A DNA stretch of 64,000 nt from Streptomyces marispadix (GCF_022524345.1 NZ_JAKWJU010000002.1:1178001-1242000); one strand, 5' to 3'; positions 44,524-53,410 are shown, counted from the stretch's first letter. Notes: a model not told the origin generated them from the sequence alone. A program made the numbers and translations.

Positions 44524-45231
44524 TCAGCCGTGGCCCGGACGCACCAGGCCGTTCTCATACGCGGCGACCACCAGCTGCGCCCGGTCGCGCGCCCCGAGCT
44601 TCGACATGGTGCGGTTCACATGCGTCTTCACGGTGAGCGGGCTGACCGCGAGCCGCTCCGCTATCTCGTCGTTGCTGAGGCCGCCGCCGATCAGGGTCAG
44701 CACCTCGCGTTCGCGGCCGGTGAGAACGTCGACGGGGCGCCTGGCCTCCCCGTCGGCCGTGCGGTCCTCGCCCGCCGTGTCCTGCGCCGCGTAGGGGCTC
44801 TCCTGCGCCAGGAAGGAGGCGATCAGTCCCTTGGTGGCGGCGGGCGAGAGCAGGGCGTCGCCCTTGGCGGCGGTACGGATCGCGGTCAGCAGTTCCTCAG
44901 GCTCGGCGCCCTTGCCGATGAATCCACAGGCCCCGGCCCGCAGGGCCTGCACTACGTACTCGTCCACCTCGAACGTGGTGAGGATCACGACCTTGACCCC
45001 GGACAGCGCCGGGTCGGAACTGATGGCGCGCGTGGCGTCGAGGCCGTCGGTGCCCGGCATGCGGATGTCCATCAGCACCACGTCGGCGCCCGAAGCTCGT
45101 ACGACATCGACGGCCTCGGCCCCGTCGGACGCCTCGGCGACGACCTCCATGTCCGGCTCGGAGTCCACCAGGACCTTGAAGGCGCTGCGCAACAGCGCCT
45201 GGTCGTCGGCCAGCACCACCCGGATCGTCAT
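44524..45231 (-). CDS. NarL/LuxR-type response regulator
   Basis: 235 aa. Receiver domain 1-125 with acidic pocket ADDQ, phosphoacceptor Asp55 in VLMDIRMPG, Thr in LTTF and Lys in IGKGA. LuxR-type HTH in the last ~65 residues (LTGREREVLTLIGGGLSNDEIAERL, SPLTVKTHVNR). ATG 45231 overlaps the kinase stop by 4 nt. It forms a two-component system with that kinase; target genes unknown. Confidence 0.96.
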   Translation of the reverse strand: MTIRVVLADDQALLRSAFKVLVDSEPDMEVVAEASDGAEAVDVVRASGADVVLMDIRMPGTDGLDATRAISSDPALSGVKVVILTTFEVDEYVVQALRAGACGFIGKGAEPEELLTAIRTAAKGDALLSPAATKGLIASFLAQESPYAAQDTAGEDRTADGEARRPVDVLTGREREVLTLIGGGLSNDEIAERLAVSPLTVKTHVNRTMSKLGARDRAQLVVAAYENGLVRPGHG

Positions 45232-46934
45232 GCGGACGCGCCTTCCTCGGCGCGGAAGCCGGTCGGGCCGGTCTCCGCTGCCCGTGGCTGCTGTATCGGC
45301 AGCCGTACGTGCACGCGGAAGCCGCCGCCCGGCAGCGGGCCCGTCTCGCACTCGCCGTGGAGCGCGACGGCCCGCTCGCGCATTCCGATGAGTCCATGGC
45401 CGCCGCCCTGCTCGGGCGCCGGCTCGCGGGCTGAGCCCGACTCCCGGACGGGAGCGGGGGGTTGGGGCTGCGGCGGCGCGGGCGTGGGCGCAGGGGCAGG
45501 TCCATGGGGAGCCGCGGCGGCTGTGCTGCCGGTGGCGCCCGTGCCGGGGGCGTTGCCACGTCCGGCTCCCCCGCCCGTCTCCGCCTGCGTGGCCGGATCG
45601 TCCGCGGCGCCTTCGCCGTCGTCCGTGACCGTGATCTCCAGGGCGTCTCGCCGCGTCACGATCCGCACCTCGGCGTGCGCCCCCGCACCGACGTGCTTCT
45701 GCACATTCGTCAGGGCCTCCTGGACCACGCGGTACGCGGTGAGGTCCACCGCCGACGGCAGAGCGCGCTGCGCCTCCGCGTTCCCGGTCGTACAGGTGTC
45801 TCCGGGCGTACGGGCCTCCGCGGTCGTATGGGCGTCTCCCGGCGTACGGGCGTCTTCTGACGTGCGAGCACCCTCCGGCGTACGGGCCCCACCGGGCGGT
45901 GTGCCCCCGCCCTCCCGCGCGTCGCGGACGTCCCCGGCGCCCTCGGAGGTGACGTCCACCGAGACCGAAAGGCCGGCCCTGGTGAACCCTTCGACCAGCT
46001 CGTCCAGTACGCCCAGCCCCGGCGCGGGCTCCGTGGGCGCGACGCTCTCGCCGGACTGGCGCAACAGGCCGACCGTGGCCTGGAGTTCGTTCAGCGCGTG
46101 GCGGCTCGCCTCCCGTACGTGGGCCAGTGCCTCCTTGGCCTGGTCGGGACGCTGGTCCATGACGTGGGAGGCGACGCCGGCCTGCACGTTGACGAGCGCG
46201 ATGTGGTGGGCGACCACGTCGTGCAGTTCGCGGGCGATGCGCATGCGCTCCTCGGCTACGCGGCGGCGCGCCTCCTCCTCGCGTGTGCGCTCGGCCCGTT
46301 CGGCACGCTCACGCATGGCGTCCACGAAGGCACGCCGGTTGCGTACGGCCTCCCCCGCGGCGGCGGCCAGCCCCGTCCAGGCGAACGTGGCGAGGTTGTC
46401 CTGTGCGTACCAGGGGCGGGTGCCGAGCAGCATCCCGGCGGCGGTGAGCACCACCACGGTCAGCACGCCCACGCGGACGCTGGTGACGCGGTCGGTGCGA
46501 TTGGAGACCGTGTACAGGGCGATGATCGCGGAGATGACGATGGGCGCGCGATGCCCACCGGAGGCGCCCGTACCGGGATCGACGATCAGACCGACCACGG
46601 TGACGAGCCCGGTGATGCACAGCACCGGCATCGGAGCCCGGCGGCGCAGCACCAGAACGCCGCAGGCGAGCGCCGCCAGCAGGGCCGTAGCGGGGGCCAC
46701 GTCACGACGGCCGAAGCGGGGGCTCACCTCCTGCCCGGGCGAGGACTCGGCGGCGGCGCCGACCAGTATGGCGACGAAGACGCCGAGCGCGATGAGCGCG
46801 TCGACGGCGTAGGGGTGGGCGCGCATCCACCGCCGTACGTCGGCGAGAACTCCGGAGCCGGGGCCCGGACTTGGACCGGGCCCCGGATTCGGACTCGGAC
46901 CTGAGTCTGGCCCTGCTGGGGGTTTCGCCGTCAT
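45228..46934 (-). CDS. sensor histidine kinase (HisKA_3/NarX-like)
   Basis: 568 aa from ATG 46934; a TTG at 46997 is the other in-frame option, neither with a strong ribosome site. Four to five membrane helices occupy about 45-195. The phosphoacceptor is His238 in RELHDVVAHHIAL, followed by the ATPase domain with N box TNVQKHVG and GHGLIGMRERA near the end. Two long insertions are unusual: a Thr/Ala/Asp repeat tract between the dimerisation and ATPase domains, and an Ala/Pro-rich stretch in the ATP lid. Pairs with the regulator at 44524-45231. Confidence 0.92.
   Translation of the reverse strand: MTAKPPAGPDSGPSPNPGPGPSPGPGSGVLADVRRWMRAHPYAVDALIALGVFVAILVGAAAESSPGQEVSPRFGRRDVAPATALLAALACGVLVLRRRAPMPVLCITGLVTVVGLIVDPGTGASGGHRAPIVISAIIALYTVSNRTDRVTSVRVGVLTVVVLTAAGMLLGTRPWYAQDNLATFAWTGLAAAAGEAVRNRRAFVDAMRERAERAERTREEEARRRVAEERMRIARELHDVVAHHIALVNVQAGVASHVMDQRPDQAKEALAHVREASRHALNELQATVGLLRQSGESVAPTEPAPGLGVLDELVEGFTRAGLSVSVDVTSEGAGDVRDAREGGGTPPGGARTPEGARTSEDARTPGDAHTTAEARTPGDTCTTGNAEAQRALPSAVDLTAYRVVQEALTNVQKHVGAGAHAEVRIVTRRDALEITVTDDGEGAADDPATQAETGGGAGRGNAPGTGATGSTAAAAPHGPAPAPTPAPPQPQPPAPVRESGSAREPAPEQGGGHGLIGMRERAVALHGECETGPLPGGGFRVHVRLPIQQPRAAETGPTGFRAEEGASA
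45790..45900. repeat. GGCGTACGGGCG-type repeats inside the histidine kinase gene
   Basis: Imperfect copies of TCCGGCGTACGGGC recur every ~18 or 36 bp; on the coding strand they encode ART-PGDA/PEGA motifs in a disordered linker. Confidence 0.7.
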
Positions 46935-47012
46935 ATCGGGCACGTCTGCTGTGTCGGGCACGTCGGGGGAATCAGGACTCGGAGGGCTGAAGGGCAAGGG
47001 AATTCAAAGGCT

Positions 47013-47043
47013 CGGGGGCGGGTGCGAAGGCCGCCCGCCCCCG
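47013..47043 (-). terminator. terminator hairpin after pspAA
   Basis: Perfect 10-bp stem CGGGGGCGGG (47013-47022) with complement 47034-47043, about 110 nt past the pspAA stop and before the kinase gene. Confidence 0.7.
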
Positions 47044-47153
47044 GATGTTCACAACGCCCGACGCGGGATGCCGCCGGACGTAGCTCTGAGGCGGTGGCCC
47101 GAACCGCCCGCCCCCGCGAAGCCGAGCGCGGCCCGAGACCCGTTCCGGGAGGC

Positions 47154-47432
47154 TCAGTTGGGAATGAGGCCGTCTTCCGTGAGCATCTCCCGCACCTCTT
47201 CGAGCGACGCGTCAGGCGCGGGGAGGATCAGCTCGGACGGCTCCAGGGAGTCGTCGCGAAGCGAAGTGCCCATCGTCCGTACGGCGTTGAGGAGAGCCGT
47301 CAGGGTGCGGCGGAAGCCTTCCTCGTCTCCGTTCTCCATCTCGGAGAGCAGCTCGTCGTCCAGCTTGTTCAGCTCGGCGAAGTGGCTGTCGTCCAGCTTC
47401 ACCTGGCCTTCCCCCATGATCCGTACGATCAT
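47154..47432 (-). CDS. pspAA: PspA-associated protein PspAA
   Basis: 92-aa partner gene of pspA in actinobacteria. MIVRIMGEGQVKLDD opens a beta-rich domain and the last half is helical and acidic. Start ATG 47432 with AAGGAG 6 nt upstream. It lies 154 nt downstream of pspA on the same strand, likely cotranscribed, and should act with PspA in membrane-stress protection; the exact role is unproven. Confidence 0.88.
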   Translation of the reverse strand: MIVRIMGEGQVKLDDSHFAELNKLDDELLSEMENGDEEGFRRTLTALLNAVRTMGTSLRDDSLEPSELILPAPDASLEEVREMLTEDGLIPN

Positions 47433-47586
47433 GTCGCTCTCCTTCTCGCGGGGCCGTCGGCTGCTTCTCGGTCTGGGTCCGGTGTAGGTCCGTACGTCCG
47501 TGTCGGTCCGCTGTGGCTCCCGGCCGGGGCGACGGACGAGGTCCGCCTTCGCCGACCGGGGCGCTCCCCCGCGCTGCCCGCGGCCG

Positions 47587-48411
47587 CTACTTCTCGAACC
47601 TCGGTGTGTCCTGGGACTGCTGCTGGTCCTGCCCCTGTCCCTGGGCCTGTCCCTGGGCCTGCTCGGTGCCGCCGCTCTCGATGGCCTGCCGTCCGCCGCC
47701 CTCCGAGCCGCCGGCCAGCTCGGCCTTCATCCGCTGAAGCTCCAGCTCGACGTCCGTACCGCCGGAGAGCCGGTCCAGCTCCGCCGTGATGTCGTCCTTC
47801 GCCATGCCGGACGGGTCGTCGAGCGCACCGGAGGCGAGCAGTTCGTCGATGGCACCGGAACGTGCCTGGAGCTGGGCCGTCTTGTCCTCGGCCCGCTGGA
47901 TGGCCATGCCCACGTCGCCCATCTCCTCCGAGATGCCGGAGAAGGCCTCGCCGATGCGGGTCTGCGCCTGGGCGGCGGTGTAGGTGGCCTTGATGGTCTC
48001 CTTCTTCGTACGGAAGGCGTCCACCTTGGCCTGGAGCCGCTGGGAGGCGAGCGTGAGCTTCTCCTCCTCGCCCTGGAGCGTCTGGTGCTGCGACTCCAGG
48101 TCCGTGACCTGCTGCTGGAGCGCGGCACGGCGGGAGAGCGCCTCGCGGGCGAGGTCCTCGCGGCCGAGGGCGAGGGCCTTCTTGCCCTGCTCCTCCAGCT
48201 TTGAGGACTGGCCCTGCAACTGGCTCATCTGGAGTTCGAGGCGCTTACGGGACGTCGCCACGTCGGCGACCCCACGGCGCACCTTCTGTAGCAGCTCAAG
48301 CTGCTTCTGGTACGAGTAGTCCAGCGTCTCGCGCGGGTCCTCGGCCCGGTCCAGGGCCTTGTTGGCCTTCGCGCGGAAGATCATCCCCATACGCTTCATG
48401 ACACCGCTCAT
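47587..48411 (-). CDS. pspA: PspA/IM30 membrane-stress protein
   Basis: ESCRT-III-related peripheral membrane protein, 274 aa, almost all helical coiled coil (about 5-220). The N-terminal MGMIFRAKANKALDRAEDP forms the amphipathic membrane-binding helix; YSYQKQLELLQKV, ALGREDLAREAL and FRTKKETIKATYTAAQAQ are family blocks. The C-terminal 45 residues are Gln/Gly-rich. ATG 48411 or 48399 are both possible starts. Divergent from the DUF3043 gene. Expected to stabilise the membrane under stress. Confidence 0.95.
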   Translation of the reverse strand: MSGVMKRMGMIFRAKANKALDRAEDPRETLDYSYQKQLELLQKVRRGVADVATSRKRLELQMSQLQGQSSKLEEQGKKALALGREDLAREALSRRAALQQQVTDLESQHQTLQGEEEKLTLASQRLQAKVDAFRTKKETIKATYTAAQAQTRIGEAFSGISEEMGDVGMAIQRAEDKTAQLQARSGAIDELLASGALDDPSGMAKDDITAELDRLSGGTDVELELQRMKAELAGGSEGGGRQAIESGGTEQAQGQAQGQGQDQQQSQDTPRFEK

Positions 48412-48723
48412 GGGCCTCGCGCGCCCCCTTCGTAACGGACTGAGCCTCAGCAGCACACACCTACAAGACCCAAGACTACGGGCCCTGGTTCCATTACCGC
48501 ACTGTTCGGCGGCGGATGCGCTCCTCCTGAAGGACGATCGCGCTCCGCGGCCTCCGGCGCAGGGAGTAGGTTGCGGCCCGCCGGGAGCCTCCGGAAGCCG
48601 ACGGAGGCCGCGGAGACGGCCGGACGATACGGGCGGAACCACCCCGGGAGGCGCCGCGCTGTTGTGAGATCGTTCCCGGCCGGGCCTGGGGAGAGGCGCG
48701 CGGGGCACCGTAGGCTTGGTGCC
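48412..48723. other. divergent region between pspA and the DUF3043 gene
   Basis: 312 bp. Minus-strand TAGTCT near 48473-48478 is a candidate -10 for pspA, and TAGGCT at 48711-48716 serves the plus-strand gene. A small hairpin GCCTCCG/CGGAGGC lies at 48589-48610. No gene seen. Confidence 0.4.
48711..48716 (+). promoter_or_regulatory. -10 box of a probable leaderless promoter (DUF3043 gene)
   Basis: TAGGCT ends 7 nt before GTG 48724; the expected ribosome site is missing. Confidence 0.55.
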
Positions 48724-49323
48724 GTGTTCCGAAGCCGTTCGAAGGACGGGCAGGCCGCTCCCGCCGACAAGGTGACCGCCGCCGAGCCCCAGCAGACCCG
48801 TGATCCGCAGGCCCCGAAGGGCAGGCCCACGCCCAAGCGCAGCGAGGCGCAGTCGCAGCGCCGCACGCTCGCGAAGACCCCGGCCAACCGCAAGGAGGCC
48901 GCCAAGCGGCAGCGCGAGGCGCGCCGCACCGACATGGCCCGGCAGCGGCAGGCGCTGGCGAGCGGGGACGAGCGTTATCTGCCCGCACGCGACAAGGGTC
49001 CCGTGCGGCGCTTCGCACGCGACTATGTCGACTCGCGCTGGTCGGTCGCGGAGTTCTTCCTGCCCCTGGCAGTGATCATCCTGGTGCTGAGCATGATGCC
49101 GTCGCTCCAGCTCAAGAACATCTCGCTGTTGCTCTGGCTGATGGTGATCGTGATGATCGTGCTGGACTCGATCGGGCTCGGCTTCCGGCTCCGCAAGGAC
49201 CTGGCCGCGCGCTTCCCGGACCAGAACCGGCGCGGTGCCGTCGCCTACGCGCTGATGCGTACGCTCCAGCTCCGCAAGATGCGCCTGCCCAAGCCGCAGG
49301 TCGCACGCGGCGAGAAGCCCTGA
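48724..49323 (+). CDS. DUF3043 two-helix membrane protein
   Basis: 199 aa. A long, basic, Gln/Lys/Arg-rich N-terminal part (1-110) precedes two helices (about 117-165: EFFLPLAVIILVLSMM and LLLWLMVIVMIVLD) and a basic tail with RRGAVAYALMRTLQLRKMR. This is the DUF3043 pattern, found throughout actinobacteria; function unknown. Position next to pspA suggests an envelope role. GTG 48724. Confidence 0.87.
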   Translation: MFRSRSKDGQAAPADKVTAAEPQQTRDPQAPKGRPTPKRSEAQSQRRTLAKTPANRKEAAKRQREARRTDMARQRQALASGDERYLPARDKGPVRRFARDYVDSRWSVAEFFLPLAVIILVLSMMPSLQLKNISLLLWLMVIVMIVLDSIGLGFRLRKDLAARFPDQNRRGAVAYALMRTLQLRKMRLPKPQVARGEKP

Positions 49324-49372
49324 GCGGCTTCGCGGGCCGGTCCGGGCACTTCGGTCGCCTTGAGGACACGTC

Positions 49373-50107
49373 GTGGATCTGAGCAATCCCGGGCAGCTCG
49401 GGCAGAGACTTCTGGCACGGCAGCTCGACGAGCAGATGTCGGCGTGCTTCGAGGAGGGGCGGGCGCTGCGGGTGCTCGACGTGGGGCTCGGCCGTGGCGT
49501 GCAGGCACTGCGGCTGGCACGCGCGGGCCACGAGGTCACCGGCTTGCAGTCCGATCCCGACCTGCGTGAACTCTTCGAGAAGGACCTCGCCGAGGAGCCC
49601 GAGGAGATAGGCGCACGAATACGGCTCGTCGCGGGCGGCAGCGAGGACACCGGCGCTCACTTCCTGCCCGGCACCTTCGACGTGGTGCTGTGCCACGGCG
49701 GCCTCACCCAGGCCCGCGATCCGGGGACCACGCTCGCCGGACTCGCCCGTGTGCTGGACCGCGGCGGCCTGCTCTCCCTGCTGATACGGAACGACGCGGC
49801 ACTGGCCATGCACCCCGGCCGCAGCGGCGACTGGGACGCGGCGCTCGCCGCCCTCGACTTCTCGGTACGTACGGGAAGCGCAGCGAGCGGAGGCGGTGCG
49901 CTGCGGCTGGAGACGCTGACCCGGGGCCTCGCGGGGCTCGGCACGCCGCTGCGGCAGTGGTACGGCGTCGGGATATTCGGCCGCGACGACCTCCCGGCGG
50001 AGGAGGACAAGGCGGAACGGATGCTCGCCGCGGAGGAGCGGGCGGGACGGGACGAGCCGTACCGTTCGGTGGCGGCGATGCTGCACATCTGCGGGGTACG
50101 GGGCTGA
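49373..50107 (+). CDS. class I SAM-dependent methyltransferase
   Basis: Soluble Rossmann-fold methyltransferase, 244 aa. Motif I is VLDVGLGRGVQALRLA (about 33-48), motif II the Asp/Gln after VTGLQSD, and motif IV FDVVLCHGGL. Small-molecule type; substrate unknown. GTG 49373 has GAGG 8 nt upstream, 49 nt after the DUF3043 gene, probably the same transcript. Confidence 0.9.
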   Translation: MDLSNPGQLGQRLLARQLDEQMSACFEEGRALRVLDVGLGRGVQALRLARAGHEVTGLQSDPDLRELFEKDLAEEPEEIGARIRLVAGGSEDTGAHFLPGTFDVVLCHGGLTQARDPGTTLAGLARVLDRGGLLSLLIRNDAALAMHPGRSGDWDAALAALDFSVRTGSAASGGGALRLETLTRGLAGLGTPLRQWYGVGIFGRDDLPAEEDKAERMLAAEERAGRDEPYRSVAAMLHICGVRG

Positions 50108-50113
50108 CGGTGC

Positions 50114-50131
50114 CGGGGGCACGGGCCCCCG
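50114..50131. terminator. short terminator hairpin after the methyltransferase
   Basis: CGGGGGC and GCCCCCG arms with an ACGG loop, directly after the stop at 50107. It also faces the convergent small gene. Confidence 0.55.
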
Positions 50132-50291
50132 CATGCGGCCCTGGTCCGGTCCGTAAGCATGCGGGGAGCAACCGGCCGTGGCCCGTGGGGGATTGGTCCG
50201 GCCGCCGGCCGGACGGCGGCCGCCGCTACCGCGCCCCCTGGTCACCGGGGCCCTCGGGCTCCCCGTCACCGCGCCCGGCGATCCGCGGCCG

Positions 50292-50519
50292 TCAGACGTT
50301 CTCGCCCTCGTAGCCCTCCTGAGCGTGCAGGCTCATCGGCCCGTAGACCTTGCTGCCGTCGTCCAGCAGCGTCACCTGGTCCGTGCCGCCGTCCAGAAGT
50401 TCCTTCCAGACCTCGCCGATCCAGGACTCGGCGTCGCCCTGCGTGGGGAACTCCTCGGGCGCGACGGCGGGTTGGGTCTCCGATCCGTCGGCCTTCTCGA
50501 ACCGCCACGTCCACGCCAT
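50292..50519 (-). CDS. small conserved acidic protein, unknown function
   Basis: 75 aa, acidic, Trp-rich start (MAWTWRFEKADG), then SWIGEVWKELLDGG and a short beta-like end. No known motif. ATG 50519 has TGGAGG 5 nt upstream. Codon bias is strong. Divergent from the cobinamide kinase gene; function not inferred. Confidence 0.8.
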   Translation of the reverse strand: MAWTWRFEKADGSETQPAVAPEEFPTQGDAESWIGEVWKELLDGGTDQVTLLDDGSKVYGPMSLHAQEGYEGENV

Positions 50520-50612
50520 GTGTGCCTCCAGAGATCGACTGCTGCTGCCCGCAGACTAATCCCGGGTGATCCTGAGTGGGCGGGCGCCGACCGCTCACGA
50601 GACCATCGGGGG

Positions 50613-51974
50613 GTGGAACTCACACTCCTCGGCACCGGAGCCCCCACCGGACTCCCCCGCCCCGACTGCCCGTGTGCCGTGTGCGCCGCCTGCGTCAAGG
50701 GCCGTACGAACGCACGCGCCGCCACCGCCGTCCTCGTCGACGGCATCGTGCTGCTGGATCTGACGCCCGGTCCCGCGTTCGCCGCCGCCCGCGCGGGGCG
50801 TTCGCTGCACGGCGTACGGCAGGTGCTGCTCTCGCATCCGCACGAGGGTCCCGCGATGGAGCTGCCCGCCGGGCTGCCCGCTCCGCTGCGCGTCTCCGAG
50901 CGGCAGGACCTCGCCCTGATCAGCGGCCATCGCATACGTGCCGTGGCCCTCGACTCGCCGGGCACCGGCTATCACGTGACCGGGCCGGGCGGTGAGCGTC
51001 TTCTCTATCTGCCGCCGCGTGCCGCGCCCGCCGGGCTGGAGGAGGGGCGTGAGACGGGCTCGTACGTGGGCCCCGCTCAGGGTTCCGCCGAGGCGTCCGG
51101 CGCCGGGCACGCGCCGGGGTCACGGGAGCAGGGGTCCCAGGAGGGGCCCGCCCACGGTTCCGTCCATGCGTCGCGTGCCCCCTCCCGTACCGAGAACGTC
51201 CCGGACGGCCCGTACGACATGGTGCTCCTCGACGTGCTGGGGCGGCCCGAGGCGCTCGCCCGCCTCCGTGCCGCGGGCGCCGTCGGGCCCGCTACCGACG
51301 TCGTCGCCGTCCACATCGACCACGACGTATCGCCGGGTCCCGAGCTGCACCGCCGTCTCGCGGCGGCGGGGGCGCACACCGAAGCGGACGGTACGACCCT
51401 CGTCGTCGGCGACTATCCGGACCTGCCGGAGGTCCCACGGCGCACGCTGGTGCTCGGCGGTGCACGCTCCGGCAAGTCGGCGGAGGCGGAGCAGCGGCTG
51501 GCCGCCTTCCCCGGCGTCGTCTACGTGGCCACCGGCGGCAGCCGCGACGGCGACCCCGAGTGGGCGGCACGCGTGGGCGCGCACAAGGAGCGGCGGCCGG
51601 CGTCGTGGCGTACGGAGGAGACCTGCGATCTGGTCCCGCTGCTGGAGGCGAGCGGCCCGCCGCTGCTCATCGACTGTCTCGCGCTGTGGCTGACGGACGC
51701 GATGGACTCTGTGGGCGCGTGGGACGACGAGCGCTGGGCCACGGTCGGTTCACGGATGCTGAGGGAGCGGGTCTCGGCGCTGCTGGCGGCGCTGCGGCGG
51801 ACTCGGCGCACGGTGGTGGCGGTGAGCAACGAGGTCGGTTCGGGCATCGTGCCGGGGACCGCGTCGGGGCGCCGTTTCCGCGACGAACTGGGCCGTCTGA
51901 ACGCGGAGTTCGCCGCCGAGTGCGAGCACGTGCTGCTGGTGACCGCCGGTGTCGCACAGCCGCTGCGCGGCTGA
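50613..51974 (+). CDS. cobU: MBL-fold domain fused to CobU (adenosylcobinamide kinase/guanylyltransferase)
   Basis: 453 aa. Residues 1-265 look like a metallo-beta-lactamase-fold domain without the full HxHxDH zinc motif (only SHPHEGP), probably structural or regulatory. A Ser/Gly-rich spacer (about 150-190) lies inside it. Residues 275-453 are CobU: P-loop GGARSGKSAEAE, HKERRPASWRTEE with the guanylylation His, LIDCLALWLTD and VSNEVGSGIVP. CobU phosphorylates adenosylcobinamide and transfers GMP in nucleotide-loop assembly of cobamides. GTG 50613. cobT follows after 140 nt and cobS after that. Confidence 0.92.
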   Translation: MELTLLGTGAPTGLPRPDCPCAVCAACVKGRTNARAATAVLVDGIVLLDLTPGPAFAAARAGRSLHGVRQVLLSHPHEGPAMELPAGLPAPLRVSERQDLALISGHRIRAVALDSPGTGYHVTGPGGERLLYLPPRAAPAGLEEGRETGSYVGPAQGSAEASGAGHAPGSREQGSQEGPAHGSVHASRAPSRTENVPDGPYDMVLLDVLGRPEALARLRAAGAVGPATDVVAVHIDHDVSPGPELHRRLAAAGAHTEADGTTLVVGDYPDLPEVPRRTLVLGGARSGKSAEAEQRLAAFPGVVYVATGGSRDGDPEWAARVGAHKERRPASWRTEETCDLVPLLEASGPPLLIDCLALWLTDAMDSVGAWDDERWATVGSRMLRERVSALLAALRRTRRTVVAVSNEVGSGIVPGTASGRRFRDELGRLNAEFAAECEHVLLVTAGVAQPLRG

Positions 51975-52100
51975 GGCGGGCCCGCACGGGCGACGGTCCG
52001 CGCCCCCGTCCGAGTCCCGTTCCGCGCCTCGAACCGGCACCGCGAAGGGCGCCCTCGCCGCACCGCAGCGGTTGCCTCCGTACGCGCCGTACTCGTCCCG

Positions 52101-52106
52101 TACGCT
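52101..52106 (+). promoter_or_regulatory. -10 box of a probable leaderless promoter (cobT)
   Basis: TACGCT ends 8 nt before ATG 52115, without Shine-Dalgarno, so cobT may have its own start in addition to read-through. Confidence 0.5.
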
Positions 52107-52114
52107 TCGCCAAC

Positions 52115-53248
52115 ATGACTGACCGCACCCTGGACCTGGACGACTTCTCCGACCTGATCGAGCGCCCGCACGGCGGACTTCGCCGGGACGCCGAGGAGCG
52201 GAGGGCGCGGACCGGACTTCCCCCGGAAGCGCTGGGCAGGCTCGACGCGCTGGGCGAGTGGCTGACGGCGGCTCAGGGGCGGCTGCCCGTCGAACCGATC
52301 CGGCAGCCGCGGCTGGTCGTCTTCGCCGGCGATCACGGCGTGGCCTCGCTGGAGGTCTCCTCCCGCCCGGCGGGCAGCGCGCACACGCTCGTGAGGGAGA
52401 CGCTGGAGGGCACCACTCCCGCGGCGATCCTCGCGCGCCGCCTCCAAGTCCCCGTCAGGGTCGTCGACATGGCGCTGGACTGCGATCCGTCCGAGCTGCC
52501 CGACGAGGTGACGCGGCACCGGGTGCGGCGCTCGTCGGGGCGGCTCGACATCGAGGACACGCTGACGGCGCAGGAGGCGGAAACGGCGTTCCGTGCGGGG
52601 ATGGCCGTCGCCGACGAGGAGGCCGACTCCGGCACCGACCTCGTCGTGCTCGGCGATCTGTCGACCGGAGGTACGACGGCCGCGGGCACGCTGATCGCCG
52701 CGCTCTGCGGCACCGACGCCTCGGTGGTCACCGGCAGGGGCGGCGGCGAGATCGACGATCTGGCCTGGATGCGCAAGTGCGCGGCCATCAGGGACGGGCT
52801 ACGCCGCGCACGTCCCGTACTCGGCGATCAGCTCGAACTGCTGGCGGCGGTGGGGGGCGCGGACCTCACCGCGGCGACAGGGTTCCTGCTCCAGTCCGCG
52901 GTGCGGCGTACGCCCGTCGTCCTCGACGGCGTGGTCTCGGCGGCCTGCGCCCTCGTCTCACAGCGGGTGGCGTTCCGCGCCCCCGACTGGTGGGTGGCGG
53001 GTCATGCGTGCAGCGAGCCCGCGCAGGCGAAGGCGCTCGACCGCATGGCGCTCGATCCGCTGCTGGAGCAGCGCGTCGAGGTCGGCGGCGGTACGGGCGC
53101 GCTGCTCGCGCTGCCTCTGGTGCAGGCCGCCGCGGAACTCGCGGCGGAGCTGCCGGTACGGGAGGACACGGCCGAAGGGACGGACGGCGAGGCGGGTACG
53201 GACGGAGACGACGACGCCACGAACTCCCCGGCGCTGGACGCCACTTGA
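52115..53248 (+). CDS. cobT: nicotinate-nucleotide:dimethylbenzimidazole phosphoribosyltransferase-like (CobT)
   Basis: 377 aa. Makes alpha-ribazole phosphate, the lower-ligand nucleotide of cobamides. VVFAGDHGVAS near the N terminus, VLGDLSTGGTTAAGTL and VLDGVVSAACALVS are family blocks. The usual GEGTGA near the C terminus, which holds the catalytic Glu in the Salmonella enzyme, is here VEVGGGTGA, so that Glu is missing or displaced. The last ~25 residues are Asp/Thr-rich. ATG 52115. Between cobU and cobS. Confidence 0.9.
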   Translation: MTDRTLDLDDFSDLIERPHGGLRRDAEERRARTGLPPEALGRLDALGEWLTAAQGRLPVEPIRQPRLVVFAGDHGVASLEVSSRPAGSAHTLVRETLEGTTPAAILARRLQVPVRVVDMALDCDPSELPDEVTRHRVRRSSGRLDIEDTLTAQEAETAFRAGMAVADEEADSGTDLVVLGDLSTGGTTAAGTLIAALCGTDASVVTGRGGGEIDDLAWMRKCAAIRDGLRRARPVLGDQLELLAAVGGADLTAATGFLLQSAVRRTPVVLDGVVSAACALVSQRVAFRAPDWWVAGHACSEPAQAKALDRMALDPLLEQRVEVGGGTGALLALPLVQAAAELAAELPVREDTAEGTDGEAGTDGDDDATNSPALDAT

Positions 53249-53404
53249 GCAAGACCGATCGGACGCGCCGCCGACAAACGGCCGGCCTGGGCCGGCGCGG
53301 CTGCCGGGGTCCCCACGGAGCGAGCCCGCGGTGAGCGGCCTCGTCCCGCGCGGGCGGCGGGAGTTCACCGGGTGCCGCCGGTGCCGCTGCGGACCGTGAA
53401 GCGC

Positions 53405-53410
53405 TAGCCT
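53405..53410 (+). promoter_or_regulatory. -10 box of a probable leaderless promoter (cobS)
   Basis: TAGCCT ends 8 nt before ATG 53419; no ribosome site. Confidence 0.5.
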
